64,000 nt of DNA from NCBI RefSeq assembly GCF_000425505.1, contig NZ_AUDO01000004.1:62001-126000 (forward strand), in the 5' to 3' direction. Below are positions 36,901 to 46,406 of the stretch, piece after piece. Each line of letters begins with the position of its first letter. The stretch's first letter is position 1. The stretch is from Flavobacterium frigidarium DSM 17623 (GTDB lineage: Bacteria > Bacteroidota > Bacteroidia > Flavobacteriales > Flavobacteriaceae). A program made the position numbers and the translations under genes. A model generated the notes under the pieces. The model did not search any database and was not told where the DNA came from. It saw nothing but the letters and a program-made list of their open reading frames with translations.

Positions 36901-39741
36901 TTGACTGCTAAAAAAAAATTGGCAGTAATTAATAATAACAATGAAGATGAAAATAACACCATGAATATACGCGATATAACACCGCACAAACGGGTGACTG
37001 AAAATAATGATAGGGATAATATTAATTTGCAACAGACACTAAATGATCTTACTAAGATTTTGGATTTTTCTTTAGATTTGATTTTATCTTATGATGAACA
37101 TGGGATAATAAAACGAATAAATAGAGCCTCAGAAATTATTGTGGGATATAAATCCGAGGAATTATTAGGGCAAAAATACGTGAAGTATCTTTTTCACGAG
37201 GATGTTGAAAATGCTATACAAGCAGATATTGACATTAAATCTGGCATGCATTTAACTATTTTTGAGAACAGACTAATACATAAGAATGGAAATATTGTTA
37301 CCTTGCTTTGGTCTGCAGTGTGGGATGAAGCTTCAAAATTGAGCTACTATATTGGAAAGGATATATCTGAAAAAAAAGAATTAGAAAAAGCGTTTGATAT
37401 TGAAAAGCAGCGCTTTCATGATTTATTTTTACAGGCTCCATCATGCATGGGTGTTTTAAAGGGACCCAATTATGTACATGAATTAGCCAATGAGCTGTAC
37501 TTACAATTGATAGGTAAACAAAATATTATTGGCAAAACCTTAAAAGAAGTTTTACCTGAACTAGAATCACAAGGAATTTTTGAATTTTTAGATATTGTTT
37601 ATAAAACTGGCGAAACCTTTTCAGCAAATGAAATGTTAGTAAAATTTGACCCCGATGGAAGTGGACAACTTGTAGATACCTACTTGAATTTTATTTATCA
37701 AGCTCATAGAGATACGGATAACAATATTGATGGTATTCTTTTCTTTGTCAATGACGTGACTGAACAAGTTATATCCAGAAAAAAAATTGAGGATAACTTA
37801 ATACTATACACTTCCCTTATAGAGCAAGCTAGCGATGCAATATGCATCATAGACCCTTTGCATAAAATTATTGAAGTAAATAAGTACGCATGCGATAAAT
37901 TGGGCTACAATAAAAGAGAGTTTACAGCGCTTTTAATTGAAGATCTTTTTGTAAAAGAAGATCTTGAGGAAAATCCTTTGAAAACTGAAGCCTTAAGACA
38001 AGGGAGCACACTGCGAAGTGAAAGGAGGATTAAAAGAAAAGATAATAGTACGATCGATGTGGAACTGTCAGCCAAAATAATGAAAGATGGAAATACAATT
38101 CTCTTTGCCCGTGACATAACGGAGCACAATAAAATACAATATGAACTAAAAGAAAGTGAAAAAAAATATAGATACCTTTTTGAAAATAATCCTATGCCCA
38201 TGTGGGTAATCGATTTACATTCCTTCAAATTTTTAGATGTAAATCCAATTGCTTTACAGAAATATGGTTACAGTCGAGAGGAATTCCTTTCTATGACTGC
38301 TCTTGATATACGACCTGAGGAAGATAAAGAGCGTTACATAAAAGCAAATAAATCTTTCCAAAATAGTGAAGCAATCTATGATAAAGGAATTTGGAATCAT
38401 TGTAAAAAAGATGGCACTCAGATTGTTGTTGAAATTATTTGTCAAGAAATAATGTTCCAAGGAGCCTCCGCACAATTTATTTTATCGAATGAAATCACTG
38501 AGCGTAAAAAGGCAGAGGATAACCTTCTAAGAAGTGAGTCTAGGTTAAAAGAAGCGCAATCAATTGCTCATTTTGGGAGTTGGGAACTCAATCTTAAAAC
38601 AGGCACATTTTTATGTTCTGATGAAACATGTCAAATATATGGACTTCCTTCTGAAAATAATCAACATTCCTATTCTAGTATGCTATCCTTTATCCATCCT
38701 GAGGATATCAATCATGTTATGATTACAATATTGAATCAATGGCATAATACATCCAATAACATCGCACTTGATTTCAGAATCATTATAAAAGATGGTACAA
38801 TAAAACATATCGCTTCAGAGTCAAAATTTGAGTTCGATAAAGATGGAAAACCTAGTAATTTATTTGGCATATCAAATGATGTAACTGAAATAAAAACAGC
38901 AAAAATACAACTAGAAAGGCAAAATGAGGAACTTGCTTTGCAAAATATTGAAAAAGAACACCGAGCAAATGAATTAATAATTGCCAACAAAGAACTTGCA
39001 TATCAAAATTTGGAAAAAGAGGAGCGTGCAAACGAATTATTAAATACCAATAGAGATCTTATCAAGACAAATACCGAGCTGGATCGTTTTGTCTATAGTG
39101 TGTCACACGATTTACGTTCGCCTCTTACCTCCATTCTAGGGCTGATTTCTTTTATTGAAGAAGAGAGTAAAGAGGCCGATACCCTTGAACATATTATTAT
39201 GATTCGAAATAGTGTGAATCGTTTAGATGAGTTTATAAAAAAAATACTTAGCTATTCTAGAAATAACCGTACCGGTTTAGATATTGAAAAAATTCAATTG
39301 CAGGATACTACCATGGACATAATAAAGTCGCTTCAAAACACAAAAGAAGCAAACTGCATCGATTTCGAAGTAAATATACTTGAAAAAAATCCTTTTTACT
39401 CCGATAAAATGCGCTTTACCACCGTTCTTGTTAACCTTATTTCAAATGCAATTAAATTTCAGAAAGAAGTACAGTCCAGTAAGTATATTAAGATAATTGG
39501 CCAATGCGATCAAGAAGCATTACACATTACTATAGAGGATAATGGAATTGGAATAAATCCGGCCTATCATTCTAAAATATTTGAAATGTTTTTTCGCCTT
39601 TCAGGAATTAAAGACGGATCTGGAATAGGACTGTATATAGTTAAGGATACTCTAGACCTACTACAGGGCAGTATCAAGATAAAATCCGAAGTAGGAACTG
39701 GAACTACATTTACAATTGTTATAAAAAATTTAAGAAAATGA
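36901..39741 (+). CDS. Multi-PAS sensor histidine kinase
   Basis: 946 residues from a TTG start at 36901; an in-frame ATG at 36961 (MNIRDITPHK) gives 926 and may be the true start. Five PAS domains can be read, at about 50-157, 165-290, 298-410, 420-530 and 545-665, the last of PAS_3 type (AHFGSWELNLKTGTFLCSDE). A coiled coil with repeated ANEL units follows. The HisKA has His736 (YSVSHDLRSPLTS) and the HATPase has LVNLISNAIKFQ, EDNGIGIN and GSGIGLYIVK. No membrane helices are present, so it senses a cytoplasmic cue. Its stop overlaps the start of the response regulator by 4 nt, so the two form a pair. Confidence 0.93.
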   Translation: MTAKKKLAVINNNNEDENNTMNIRDITPHKRVTENNDRDNINLQQTLNDLTKILDFSLDLILSYDEHGIIKRINRASEIIVGYKSEELLGQKYVKYLFHEDVENAIQADIDIKSGMHLTIFENRLIHKNGNIVTLLWSAVWDEASKLSYYIGKDISEKKELEKAFDIEKQRFHDLFLQAPSCMGVLKGPNYVHELANELYLQLIGKQNIIGKTLKEVLPELESQGIFEFLDIVYKTGETFSANEMLVKFDPDGSGQLVDTYLNFIYQAHRDTDNNIDGILFFVNDVTEQVISRKKIEDNLILYTSLIEQASDAICIIDPLHKIIEVNKYACDKLGYNKREFTALLIEDLFVKEDLEENPLKTEALRQGSTLRSERRIKRKDNSTIDVELSAKIMKDGNTILFARDITEHNKIQYELKESEKKYRYLFENNPMPMWVIDLHSFKFLDVNPIALQKYGYSREEFLSMTALDIRPEEDKERYIKANKSFQNSEAIYDKGIWNHCKKDGTQIVVEIICQEIMFQGASAQFILSNEITERKKAEDNLLRSESRLKEAQSIAHFGSWELNLKTGTFLCSDETCQIYGLPSENNQHSYSSMLSFIHPEDINHVMITILNQWHNTSNNIALDFRIIIKDGTIKHIASESKFEFDKDGKPSNLFGISNDVTEIKTAKIQLERQNEELALQNIEKEHRANELIIANKELAYQNLEKEERANELLNTNRDLIKTNTELDRFVYSVSHDLRSPLTSILGLISFIEEESKEADTLEHIIMIRNSVNRLDEFIKKILSYSRNNRTGLDIEKIQLQDTTMDIIKSLQNTKEANCIDFEVNILEKNPFYSDKMRFTTVLVNLISNAIKFQKEVQSSKYIKIIGQCDQEALHITIEDNGIGINPAYHSKIFEMFFRLSGIKDGSGIGLYIVKDTLDLLQGSIKIKSEVGTGTTFTIVIKNLRK

Positions 39742-40154
39742 AAGACGAATTAAATCAAAAATTTGAAAGAGTAATGCTCATAGACGATAATATCATAGAT
39801 CTCTATATTGCTTCGCGAATTATAGTTAAAAATAATTTTGGACAAGAAGTAATGAAATACTCAAATGCACAAGATGCTTTGCAGTTTCTTCAAGATAATC
39901 ATGACAAAATTTCTACTCTACCTCAAATAATTTTTGTCGACATTTACATGCCGCTTATGTCAGGATTTGAATTTTTAGAAGCCTATAATCATCTACCACC
40001 AAACGTTAAAAGACATTGTCAAATTTTTGTCATCTCATCAACTATTGATGATCTCGACATTGCTCGGGCCAACAAAGATGAAAATGTAGTACGCTTTCAA
40101 GTCAAACCAATTAACAAAACATTTCTTGATCGCATTGCATTTGTTAATACTTAA
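39738..40154 (+). CDS. Single-domain response regulator
   Basis: 138 residues: one receiver domain with the acidic pair IDD in VMLIDDNIIDLYI, the phospho-acceptor Asp in IIFVDIYMPLMSGFEFLEAY, Ser/Thr in FVISSTID and Lys in FQVKPINKTFL. There is no output domain, so it acts by protein contact or as a phosphate shuttle. It overlaps the preceding kinase gene by 4 nt (ATGA), which makes that kinase its likely donor. This kinase plus stand-alone receiver layout is frequent in Flavobacteria. Confidence 0.92.
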   Translation: MKDELNQKFERVMLIDDNIIDLYIASRIIVKNNFGQEVMKYSNAQDALQFLQDNHDKISTLPQIIFVDIYMPLMSGFEFLEAYNHLPPNVKRHCQIFVISSTIDDLDIARANKDENVVRFQVKPINKTFLDRIAFVNT

Positions 40155-40195
40155 ATTTCTTATCCTATATCATATAGTTAACATATAACTTCTTA

Positions 40196-40203
40196 TACAT
40201 TTG
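40196..40203 (+). promoter_or_regulatory. Candidate -7 box TACATTTG
   Basis: Exact TAnnTTTG match 32 nt before the ATG at 40236; no clear -33 TTG. Likely promoter of the NmrA-like gene. Confidence 0.5.
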
Positions 40204-40235
40204 CATTTAGATAATTGCCAAATAAAAATAAAATT

Positions 40236-41126
40236 ATGTCTGATACAATACTTCCTAAAATATTGATTACAGGTGCGACTGGTCAAGTAGGTGGTAAAAC
40301 GCTACGATGTCTTTTATCAGACACTTCCATCGAAGTCATCGCTGCAGTTCGCACAGCAGAAAAAGCAATTCCTTTTTCTAAAAAGGGAATTAAAACTGTT
40401 ATTCTAGATTTTGATGACGCAAGTACACATGAAGCAGCTTTGAAAGGGATTGATCGTCTATTTATGGTGACGGGATATACAGTAGATATGTTACGCCAAA
40501 GCAAGGTTTTATTAGATAATGCTAAGAAAGCTGGGCTCCAGCACGTAGTCCATTTAGGAGCTTGCGGTCCAGACGATGCTACAATTGGACATTGGGTATG
40601 GCATCAGCTCGTAGAAAGGTATATTGAATGGCATGGATTTTCATATACCCATTTACGCCCCCAAGATTTTATGCAAAACGTAGTAACCTATGGAAGTCAA
40701 CAAGGAACGCAAAATGGAGTGATCAACGCCTACGTTGATAATGCTCGATTAAGCTGGGTTGATGTTGATGATGTAGCACAAGTTGCAGCAGTGACTCTAG
40801 CAGTTCCCGAACTGCACAATGGTAAAACGTATCGTTTAAGCTACGATGCAAAAACATTCGAAGAAATTGCAGCACTTATGACAACTATTGTCGGCAAACC
40901 ATTCCGCTATGAGCCTCTTTCACCGGAGCTATTTTTGCAAAAGATGCAAGCAGCAGGTGCTGAAATGGCATACATGCAATGTGTATATGATCACTGGAAA
41001 CAGCATGCACGGGGCACTATACCAAATGCTAGTGAAACCTTTGATAACTTTTATGGGATTACTGGTAAACAACCTAGTACCTGGTCTAACTTCATAGCTA
41101 AAAACAAAGTGTTATTAGATTATTAG
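40236..41126 (+). CDS. NmrA-like NAD(P)-binding oxidoreductase
   Basis: 296 residues from ATG 40236 (an in-frame TTG at 40215 is less likely because the promoter box lies just before it). The N-terminal Rossmann motif is ILITGATGQVGGKTLRCL. Further family features are VHLGACGPDDATIGHWVWHQ, FSYTHLRPQDFMQNVVTYG and WVDVDDVAQVAAVTL. It belongs to the atypical short-chain dehydrogenase/NmrA group, related to NAD(P)H:quinone oxidoreductases and redox sensors. The substrate is unknown. It is transcribed alone and has no functional link to its neighbours. Confidence 0.88.
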   Translation: MSDTILPKILITGATGQVGGKTLRCLLSDTSIEVIAAVRTAEKAIPFSKKGIKTVILDFDDASTHEAALKGIDRLFMVTGYTVDMLRQSKVLLDNAKKAGLQHVVHLGACGPDDATIGHWVWHQLVERYIEWHGFSYTHLRPQDFMQNVVTYGSQQGTQNGVINAYVDNARLSWVDVDDVAQVAAVTLAVPELHNGKTYRLSYDAKTFEEIAALMTTIVGKPFRYEPLSPELFLQKMQAAGAEMAYMQCVYDHWKQHARGTIPNASETFDNFYGITGKQPSTWSNFIAKNKVLLDY

Positions 41127-42503
41127 TTATTCATTTTTAGAAGGGTATAAAAAATGTAAACTCCACAAAATTAAACATTTATATCAATAATCAATACATA
41201 GGAAATAAAGCATTCTTAATTAATTTTCGGCCAGAAATTAATTACTGATCTGAATAAAATTTTTAAAGTAATACTAACGTTAAAATATTTTTTTTCTAAA
41301 CATTTAGCTGTTTCCTCCATCTTGAAAACGTAGTTTCTGTTATTAATTCTCGATATTCTATACTAATGCTAATTTCAATTAATTTTATCGATATAATTCC
41401 TATGACCAATTATGCTATATAAATTAAGTTTTTCTCCTCTGCTCCTCTTTACTGACCTGACATTCTTTATCATGGATCCATTCTAAAAGAGGAGTTACAA
41501 GTTTGTTTTTATTGTACAATATTATTAGAAGATTCATAAATAAAACCCATGTGTATTTAATAAATCCTTTGGTCCAATTGCAAGAATGAAATTAAAATAT
41601 CTCTTACAATACTTTTGCATTAAATAATCAAAAAAATGCGCAAAAACGTATATAAAAGAAATTATTATTTTTATTTCAGTTCCTATTTAGCTTAAAATAA
41701 TTTCATACTAAATATTTTAGTTCCCGATTAAGATTACAGTGATTAGTTATCCGAATATATCCAGTTTGCAAAATTCCCTCTTTCCCCCTATATCAATGGG
41801 CTTATCCTTCCGGTTACGAATTGCTACTTTTATCAACTGCATTCATTGCAATTATTACAAGTAATGATTATAATCTTTGTGATACTGATTTTTAATTCTT
41901 AATCAAACATTTAGAACTACCTATAATTGATATATAAGTTTCTTAACTGATAGCACTGAAAACAACATTATAAGTTACTGCTGAGCTTCCACTTCTTTAG
42001 GAAAAATTAAAACTTGTATTTTTGCCATATTCCCATCTATGATTACGTTAGGGCAATAAAAACTAAAAACAAAAGTATATAAATCTTGAATTCTAAAAGA
42101 AGTAATTGAATAGTTTTTCATAAAAAGCAATTCATATCATACATGGCCCAAAATGATCATAGTGATTTGAGGCAAATCTTTATTAATTGCTTTCAAGCCA
42201 TTGACGACTATTTTATATTAACAGATAATTCAACCATTATCTCCTAAAATGAAATAAATATTTATTTTCTACATTTATTTTCTGACGACAAGTTTTTCAT
42301 AGCTCTCCATTGAAACTTTAAGCCTGATAAAATTCCTTTTATATAAAATATAATTATTCAAGACCTTAAAACCAAAATGATAATTTAGTTTTTACAAATA
42401 AAGTTGATTACACATTTACTATATATCTATTAATTTTTTATTTTTGTGATTAGGGCAACCTTCAATCGAACTGCAATAATTAAAATTATTCAATCCAAGT
42501 GGT
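41127..42503. other. Long intergenic region without a clear gene
   Basis: 1.4 kb, very AT-rich, stops in all frames. A 34-codon frame at 42142-42246 (begins MAQNDHSDLRQIFINCFQAI) is readable but unmatched. The last 60 nt hold the promoter area of the next gene, with TATTTTTG near 42440. No terminator or repeat of note. Confidence 0.45.
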
Positions 42504-43130
42504 ATGTGTTACGATGTTGATCAAAAAGCGAATTTGTTGGCGGCAAGGACGCGGTTCAATACTGAGATAAAAGAGTATGACTCATACCATGAAGGCACTT
42601 TTATAAATGGTTTTTCACATCCCAACATTCCAATTATAACAAACTCATCTCCTGATGTAATTACCACTGATCACTCATGGGGACTTATTCCTAGTTGGTC
42701 AAAAGATATTGAATTTAGAAAGAACACTTTGAATGCCAGAATAGAAACAGTAGAAGAAAAACCTTCCTTTAAGAATGTGACAAACAATCGTTGTTTAATT
42801 ATTGCAACTTCTTTCTATGAGTGGCGATGGCTAGATGAAAAAGGGAAATCAAAAGAGCGATATCAGATCTATTCTCAAGAACAGGAGGTTTTCGCTTTCG
42901 CTGGATTGTATAGTTTTTGGACCAACCCGGCTAATGGAGACGTGATGAAGACCTATACCATGATTACCACTCAAGCAAATGAGCTAATGGAATACATTCA
43001 CAATCATAAAAAAAGGATGCCGCTAATTATTAATCGCGAAGATGAAAAAGCTTGGCTTGATACAAATAATAAAATAAAGGATTTTGCATATCCATACCAA
43101 GATAATATTGTTGGCTTTAAAATAGATTAA
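42504..43130 (+). CDS. SOS response-associated peptidase (HMCES/YedK family)
   Basis: 208 residues. Catalytic Cys2 directly follows the initiator Met (MCYDVDQKAN), fixing the start codon. Other family motifs are DHSWGLIPSW, LNARIETVEEKPSFKN, CLIIATSFYEW and the active-site His in IHNHKKRMPLI. These proteins form a covalent thiazolidine link through Cys2 with abasic sites in single-stranded DNA, shielding them. The Asn, Glu and His of the active site are all visible. The next gene begins one nucleotide after the stop, so they are co-transcribed. Confidence 0.93.
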   Translation: MCYDVDQKANLLAARTRFNTEIKEYDSYHEGTFINGFSHPNIPIITNSSPDVITTDHSWGLIPSWSKDIEFRKNTLNARIETVEEKPSFKNVTNNRCLIIATSFYEWRWLDEKGKSKERYQIYSQEQEVFAFAGLYSFWTNPANGDVMKTYTMITTQANELMEYIHNHKKRMPLIINREDEKAWLDTNNKIKDFAYPYQDNIVGFKID

Positions 43131-43131
43131 T

Positions 43132-43470
43132 ATGAAAAATGAATATTACAATGGAGTAACTGATGAAGATTTTGTAAAATACTTTGAAGGTATTTTGCAC
43201 TACAGAGTGGAACTTACACAATATCAATATCCTTTTGAACAGATAGAACCTCAAGAGGCGATTGACGATCATATAGTTAGATCCCAAAGAAGCCTATTCG
43301 AGTACATACTTGAATCTGTAAGAGCATCAGTTGATCAGATAGATGATAAAATAGAAGAGGATGAAACGTTATTCATATTCAATAAAAAAAAGACAAAAAT
43401 ACTGCCCATGCTTACTGGTATAATCGGTAATTATATTGAATCTGTGAAAGTGAATTATATTAATCTGTAA
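43132..43470 (+). CDS. Hypothetical protein co-transcribed with the HMCES-like gene
   Basis: 112 residues, acidic, soluble, no family recognised. Features: YFEGILHYRVELTQYQYPFE near the N-terminus and a charged middle (VDQIDDKIEEDETLFIFNKK). The start codon follows the preceding stop by one nucleotide, so the genes are probably one unit; a link to DNA damage handling is only an inference from that. Confidence 0.65.
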   Translation: MKNEYYNGVTDEDFVKYFEGILHYRVELTQYQYPFEQIEPQEAIDDHIVRSQRSLFEYILESVRASVDQIDDKIEEDETLFIFNKKKTKILPMLTGIIGNYIESVKVNYINL

Positions 43471-43818
43471 ATGCTTTTAAACTTAGTTTTTGGCTTTGAT
43501 TGTTTCCAATTGTTATATATAGTAGTGGTTACTGGATCTAATAATTTAGGCGATGAGTACAATTCAATAAGTAATATTTCAAATATCAAAACTGAGCTTA
43601 GTTGGAAATATCCAAGTATAAAAAAAATGAAGATATTATATTTCCATAATAAATATATTTTCACCAAAATCAGGAGAGAGCATCTAAATAAAATCATAAT
43701 CAGGGATTTTATTAAATAGGTGATAAATATTTTTAATCATATATTTAATCTATGGTCTAACTTAAATTATGTTCTAATTTGTAACATTCAAAAAGGATTA
43801 AAATTTATTTATATCCTC

Positions 43819-43826
43819 TAATTTTG
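43819..43826 (+). promoter_or_regulatory. Candidate -7 box TAATTTTG
   Basis: Exact TAnnTTTG match 15 nt before the ATG at 43842. No -33 TTG at the usual distance. Confidence 0.45.
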
Positions 43827-43841
43827 TGCAAAAACAGCACT

Positions 43842-44033
43842 ATGGATAACTCTAAGTATTTTGACAAAATTCCCGAAATAGAAGAAGCTAAAGAAAAACT
43901 TCACGATGCAATTGAACTTTTTTTAAATGAAGAGATTTCGTTTGAAGAATATGAAGCTTTTCAACAAGCAGTATCTGACGCTTGTGACAAGTATGATTTT
44001 AACGGAAACTTAAAAAGCACTACTAAATCTTAG
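43842..44033 (+). CDS. Small acidic hypothetical protein
   Basis: 63 residues from ATG 43842 (an upstream in-frame GTG at 43824 lies inside the promoter box). All helical: IPEIEEAKEKLHDAIELFLN, then EEISFEEYEAFQQAVSDACD. No family recognised. It has its own promoter-like box, which supports it as a real gene. It resembles short regulatory or antitoxin-like proteins, but that cannot be shown. Confidence 0.55.
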   Translation: MDNSKYFDKIPEIEEAKEKLHDAIELFLNEEISFEEYEAFQQAVSDACDKYDFNGNLKSTTKS

Positions 44034-44525
44034 TATTTTTTTTGTTTCATTCATGTCCCGCCCTAATATAACGATATACCAATAGTATTTTTAAGAAAAA
44101 GTAAAAATAACCACGCTATAATAGACGGACTCAGAAAGATTGTTCGTTTTATAAAAAAAGTTAAATATGGAATAAGGTATGTACTCTTATTTATCTCCCT
44201 TAAACAGAATAATTTAAATTAAAACTTTATTATTTGGGTAATTTATGTTTTAGTATCCCACCAATCTGTATTTCCATGCATCCTTAAATATTAGAAGAAA
44301 TCTCACATATAATTTTAATTGTATTTCTCACCTCATTGATGAGTTCTCTTGTTAATCCTAATAACTGAGAATGCCTATGTAATATTTTTTTATTAGCTTG
44401 TACAATTCCTTTTGAAATTACGCTACCTTTGCATTTCGATATACATGAATTAATACGTTCATTAAAATCAAGTCAATCGCCTCATAACATGACCATTTAA
44501 CTATCAAATTGATTAAATTTTTTTT
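44034..44525. other. Intergenic region before the tRNA-derived att site
   Basis: About 490 nt without a gene. A promoter-like pair TTG (44398)-23 nt-TACCTTTG (44424-44431) points toward the tRNA fragment and may be the old promoter of the tRNA gene. Confidence 0.4.
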
Positions 44526-44546
44526 ATGGCAAAATCGTGGCACATT
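44526..44546 (+). repeat. Direct repeat copy 1, possible integrase arm site
   Basis: 21 nt beginning ATGGCAAAATCGTGGCAC, repeated with one difference at 44707-44727. The two copies flank the tRNA 3' fragment, as integrase arm-binding repeats do. Confidence 0.5.
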
Positions 44547-44588
44547 AAGTTTTAAATTTGGAGAAATGTAGCATAGATAAGGGTTCAG

Positions 44589-44618
44589 CCGAATAGGTTC
44601 GAATCCTACTCTCCCCAC
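44589..44618 (+). tRNA. tRNA 3'-end fragment (probable att site)
   Basis: GAATAGGTTCGAATCCTA is a T-arm with its loop, followed by CTCTCCCCA, the 3' acceptor strand. A normal 5' half is not present. Integrative elements insert at tRNA 3' ends and copy this piece at the other border, so it is most likely an attachment-site remnant. The tRNA identity cannot be told from the fragment. Confidence 0.65.
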
Positions 44619-44626
44619 AAATTTTT

Positions 44627-44660
44627 AAGCCTGCAAATCCAACGATTTGCAGGCTTTTTT
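44627..44660 (+). terminator. Strong intrinsic terminator behind the tRNA fragment
   Basis: A perfect 13-bp stem AAGCCTGCAAATC/GATTTGCAGGCTT with a 4-nt loop followed by a run of T. Confidence 0.85.
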
Positions 44661-44706
44661 CATTTTCTCCACTTTGTCAAAATTTATAAAATCGCTCAAA
44701 GTTTCT

Positions 44707-44750
44707 ATGGCAGAATCGTGGCACATTTGTGTTTTTCGAAAATGTGCCAC
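44707..44750. repeat. Direct repeat copy 2 with inverted repeat, possible integrase arm sites
   Basis: 44707-44727 repeats the 21-mer at 44526. Within it GTGGCACATTT (44718-44728) pairs with AAATGTGCCAC (44740-44750), a perfect 11-bp inverted repeat. This lies 100 nt before the integrase pseudogene, where arm or Xis sites are expected. Confidence 0.55.
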
Positions 44751-44851
44751 AGAATATGAGTTAAACCCTTATACACACAGGGGTTAACGTGCTTAACGAC
44801 TTGATTTTTTGACGTTATAATTCTACATTTATTAATCCTAAAAGTTGAATT

Positions 44852-45330
44852 ATGTTAGAAAGCAGTTTTGGGCTTGTTATCTTTTTGCCCCTCCCCGCAA
44901 TGAAAGTAAAATTAGAACCATTTATCTTAGAATTACAGTAGATGGGATACCTAAAGAAACATCTACGAAACGTAAATGGGATATCTCACGTTGGGATCAA
45001 AAATTAGAAAGAGCAATAGGAACTAAGGAAGATGCAAAATCTATTGATATGTTCTTAGAGTCTCTTGCAATGAAAATCAATGAGTACAAAACCGAGAGCA
45101 TGTACAACGGGAAGCAAATTACTGCTCAGAAAGTTATGGATTACATTCTGGGAAAATGCTACGAGAGCCAAAGTACTTGAAGAGTTCCAAAAACATAATG
45201 AGGAAATGACGGCTTTGCTGGGTAAAGGATACGCAAAAGGAACTCTCGATCGTTTCACTATCACCATCAATCATGTAATACCTTTTATTCGACTTAAATT
45301 TAATGCTGAAGATGTTGAATTTTCTGATTT
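44852..45330 (+). pseudogene. Tyrosine-integrase pseudogene (N-terminal part, two frameshifts)
   Basis: Starts MLESSFGLVIFL at ATG 44852, then shifts frame around 44890 to RNESKIRTIYLRITVDGIPK (arm-binding domain, ending near VMDYILGK). It shifts again near 45155, where one A seems lost from a run, to NATRAKVLEEFQKHNEEMTA plus YAKGTLDRFTITINHVIPFI (SAM-like core-binding domain). Homology stops about 45330 near the 3' end of the neighbouring regulator gene. The catalytic domain is entirely missing. TTG-21 nt-TACATTTA (44801-44832) is a plausible relic promoter. With the tRNA fragment upstream, this is the scar of a deleted integrative element. Confidence 0.8.
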
Positions 45331-45353
45331 CTTTTCAGCTGCTAGCAGCCATT

Positions 45354-46406
45354 TTAATTCTTCATTCTGCTAATTTTATTGTAATCTAAAATTACAATGT
45401 AGCTTCCTTTTTTTTCGATCAAACCTTCGTTTCTAAATTCTGTTAAAGTTCTGCTGACCGTTTCTGGAGCTGTACCAGACATGGCCGCAAGATCATCTCG
45501 CGTTATTTTAATGCTGTTACCTTGAACCTCATCTTCAAAGATGAAAATTTTAAGCAGTGATTCTGCTACTCTTTTTCGAACAGATTGGTACGCTATCAAT
45601 AATAAATGGGTGTCCTTTGAACGAATTTCATTCGATAAAATTTTAATAAATTTCTCGGCTACATCTGGATACAATTTTATCAGTTCTTCAAATTGTTCTT
45701 TTGGAAAAAAACACAATTCGCTATCTTCAATTGCCGTTGCTGTATCTGTAAAAGTCGCATGACAGAGAATGGTATTAATTCCCAAAAAATCATTGCATTG
45801 ATAAATACCCGTCATCAGCTCCCGACCATCTTCAGCCATTTTTACCGTTTTAATCTTACCTGAAATAACAAGGTAAATTCCAACAGCACGATCACCTTCG
45901 TAGTGAATAACTTGATTTTTTTTAAAAGGTCTGCGAGCATGCGTATCTATTATTTTTTTAAGTTCAGCTATTCCCTCTTTACTAGAACTTCCCGTTACAT
46001 TCGTACCAATAGTATCTTTATAAAATTCTTGTTCTACTTTTTTTTTATTCAGTCGGCTCTCTATTGCTTGCAACAGTTCAATATCATCAAATGGTTTGGT
46101 CAGGTAATCGTCTGCTCCCATTTCCATCGCTTTTCTTAAATCTGGTCGCTCTGACTTTGCTGTAATAAATATAAACGGAATTGTGCTTGTTGCTGGATTT
46201 TTATTAAGCAAATATAAAACGCCGTAGCCGTCAAGCTCAGGCATCATAATATCACATAAAATTATGTCTGGCATGTTAGAAATTGCAGACTCTACTCCTA
46301 CTTTACCATTATTGGCTTGAAAAACGGTGTACCCGCTCAAAGTAAGTATTTCTACAACGTTCTCTCTAATGTCATTGTGATCTTCTATAATTAATACTTT
46401 GCTCAT
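45354..46406 (-). CDS. Response regulator fused to a Crp/FNR-type output (REC-cNMP-HTH), copy 1
   Basis: 350 residues. Receiver domain 1-120 with Asp52 (IILCDIMMPELDGYG) and Lys104 (DDYLTKPFD). A cyclic-nucleotide-binding-like domain covers about 155-250 (FKKNQVIHYEGDRAVGIYLV, ISGKIKTVKM). A Crp-type winged HTH covers about 275-345. Its recognition helix SGTAPETVSRTLTEF has Glu315, Ser318 and Arg319 in the arrangement FNR uses to read TTGAT half-sites. There is no FNR-type Fe-S cysteine cluster. It overlaps the FixL-like kinase gene by 4 nt, so phosphorylation by that kinase is expected. It is a likely binder of the TGAYCTNNRTCA sites in this region. Confidence 0.92.
   Translation of the reverse strand: MSKVLIIEDHNDIRENVVEILTLSGYTVFQANNGKVGVESAISNMPDIILCDIMMPELDGYGVLYLLNKNPATSTIPFIFITAKSERPDLRKAMEMGADDYLTKPFDDIELLQAIESRLNKKKVEQEFYKDTIGTNVTGSSSKEGIAELKKIIDTHARRPFKKNQVIHYEGDRAVGIYLVISGKIKTVKMAEDGRELMTGIYQCNDFLGINTILCHATFTDTATAIEDSELCFFPKEQFEELIKLYPDVAEKFIKILSNEIRSKDTHLLLIAYQSVRKRVAESLLKIFIFEDEVQGNSIKITRDDLAAMSGTAPETVSRTLTEFRNEGLIEKKGSYIVILDYNKISRMKN

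Noticed and set aside
43471..43719. 82-codon plus-strand frame directly after the 112-residue gene
   Set aside because: Composition is not protein-like, an equally long frame lies on the other strand, and no start signal or family is visible.
44418..44618. 66-codon minus-strand frame beginning MGRVGFEP
   Set aside because: This N-terminus is the well-known false translation across a tRNA 3' end, and the frame covers the tRNA fragment and its repeats.
44558..44618. A complete tRNA gene
   Set aside because: The T-arm and 3' strand are present, but no D-arm or anticodon arm can be formed from the preceding bases.
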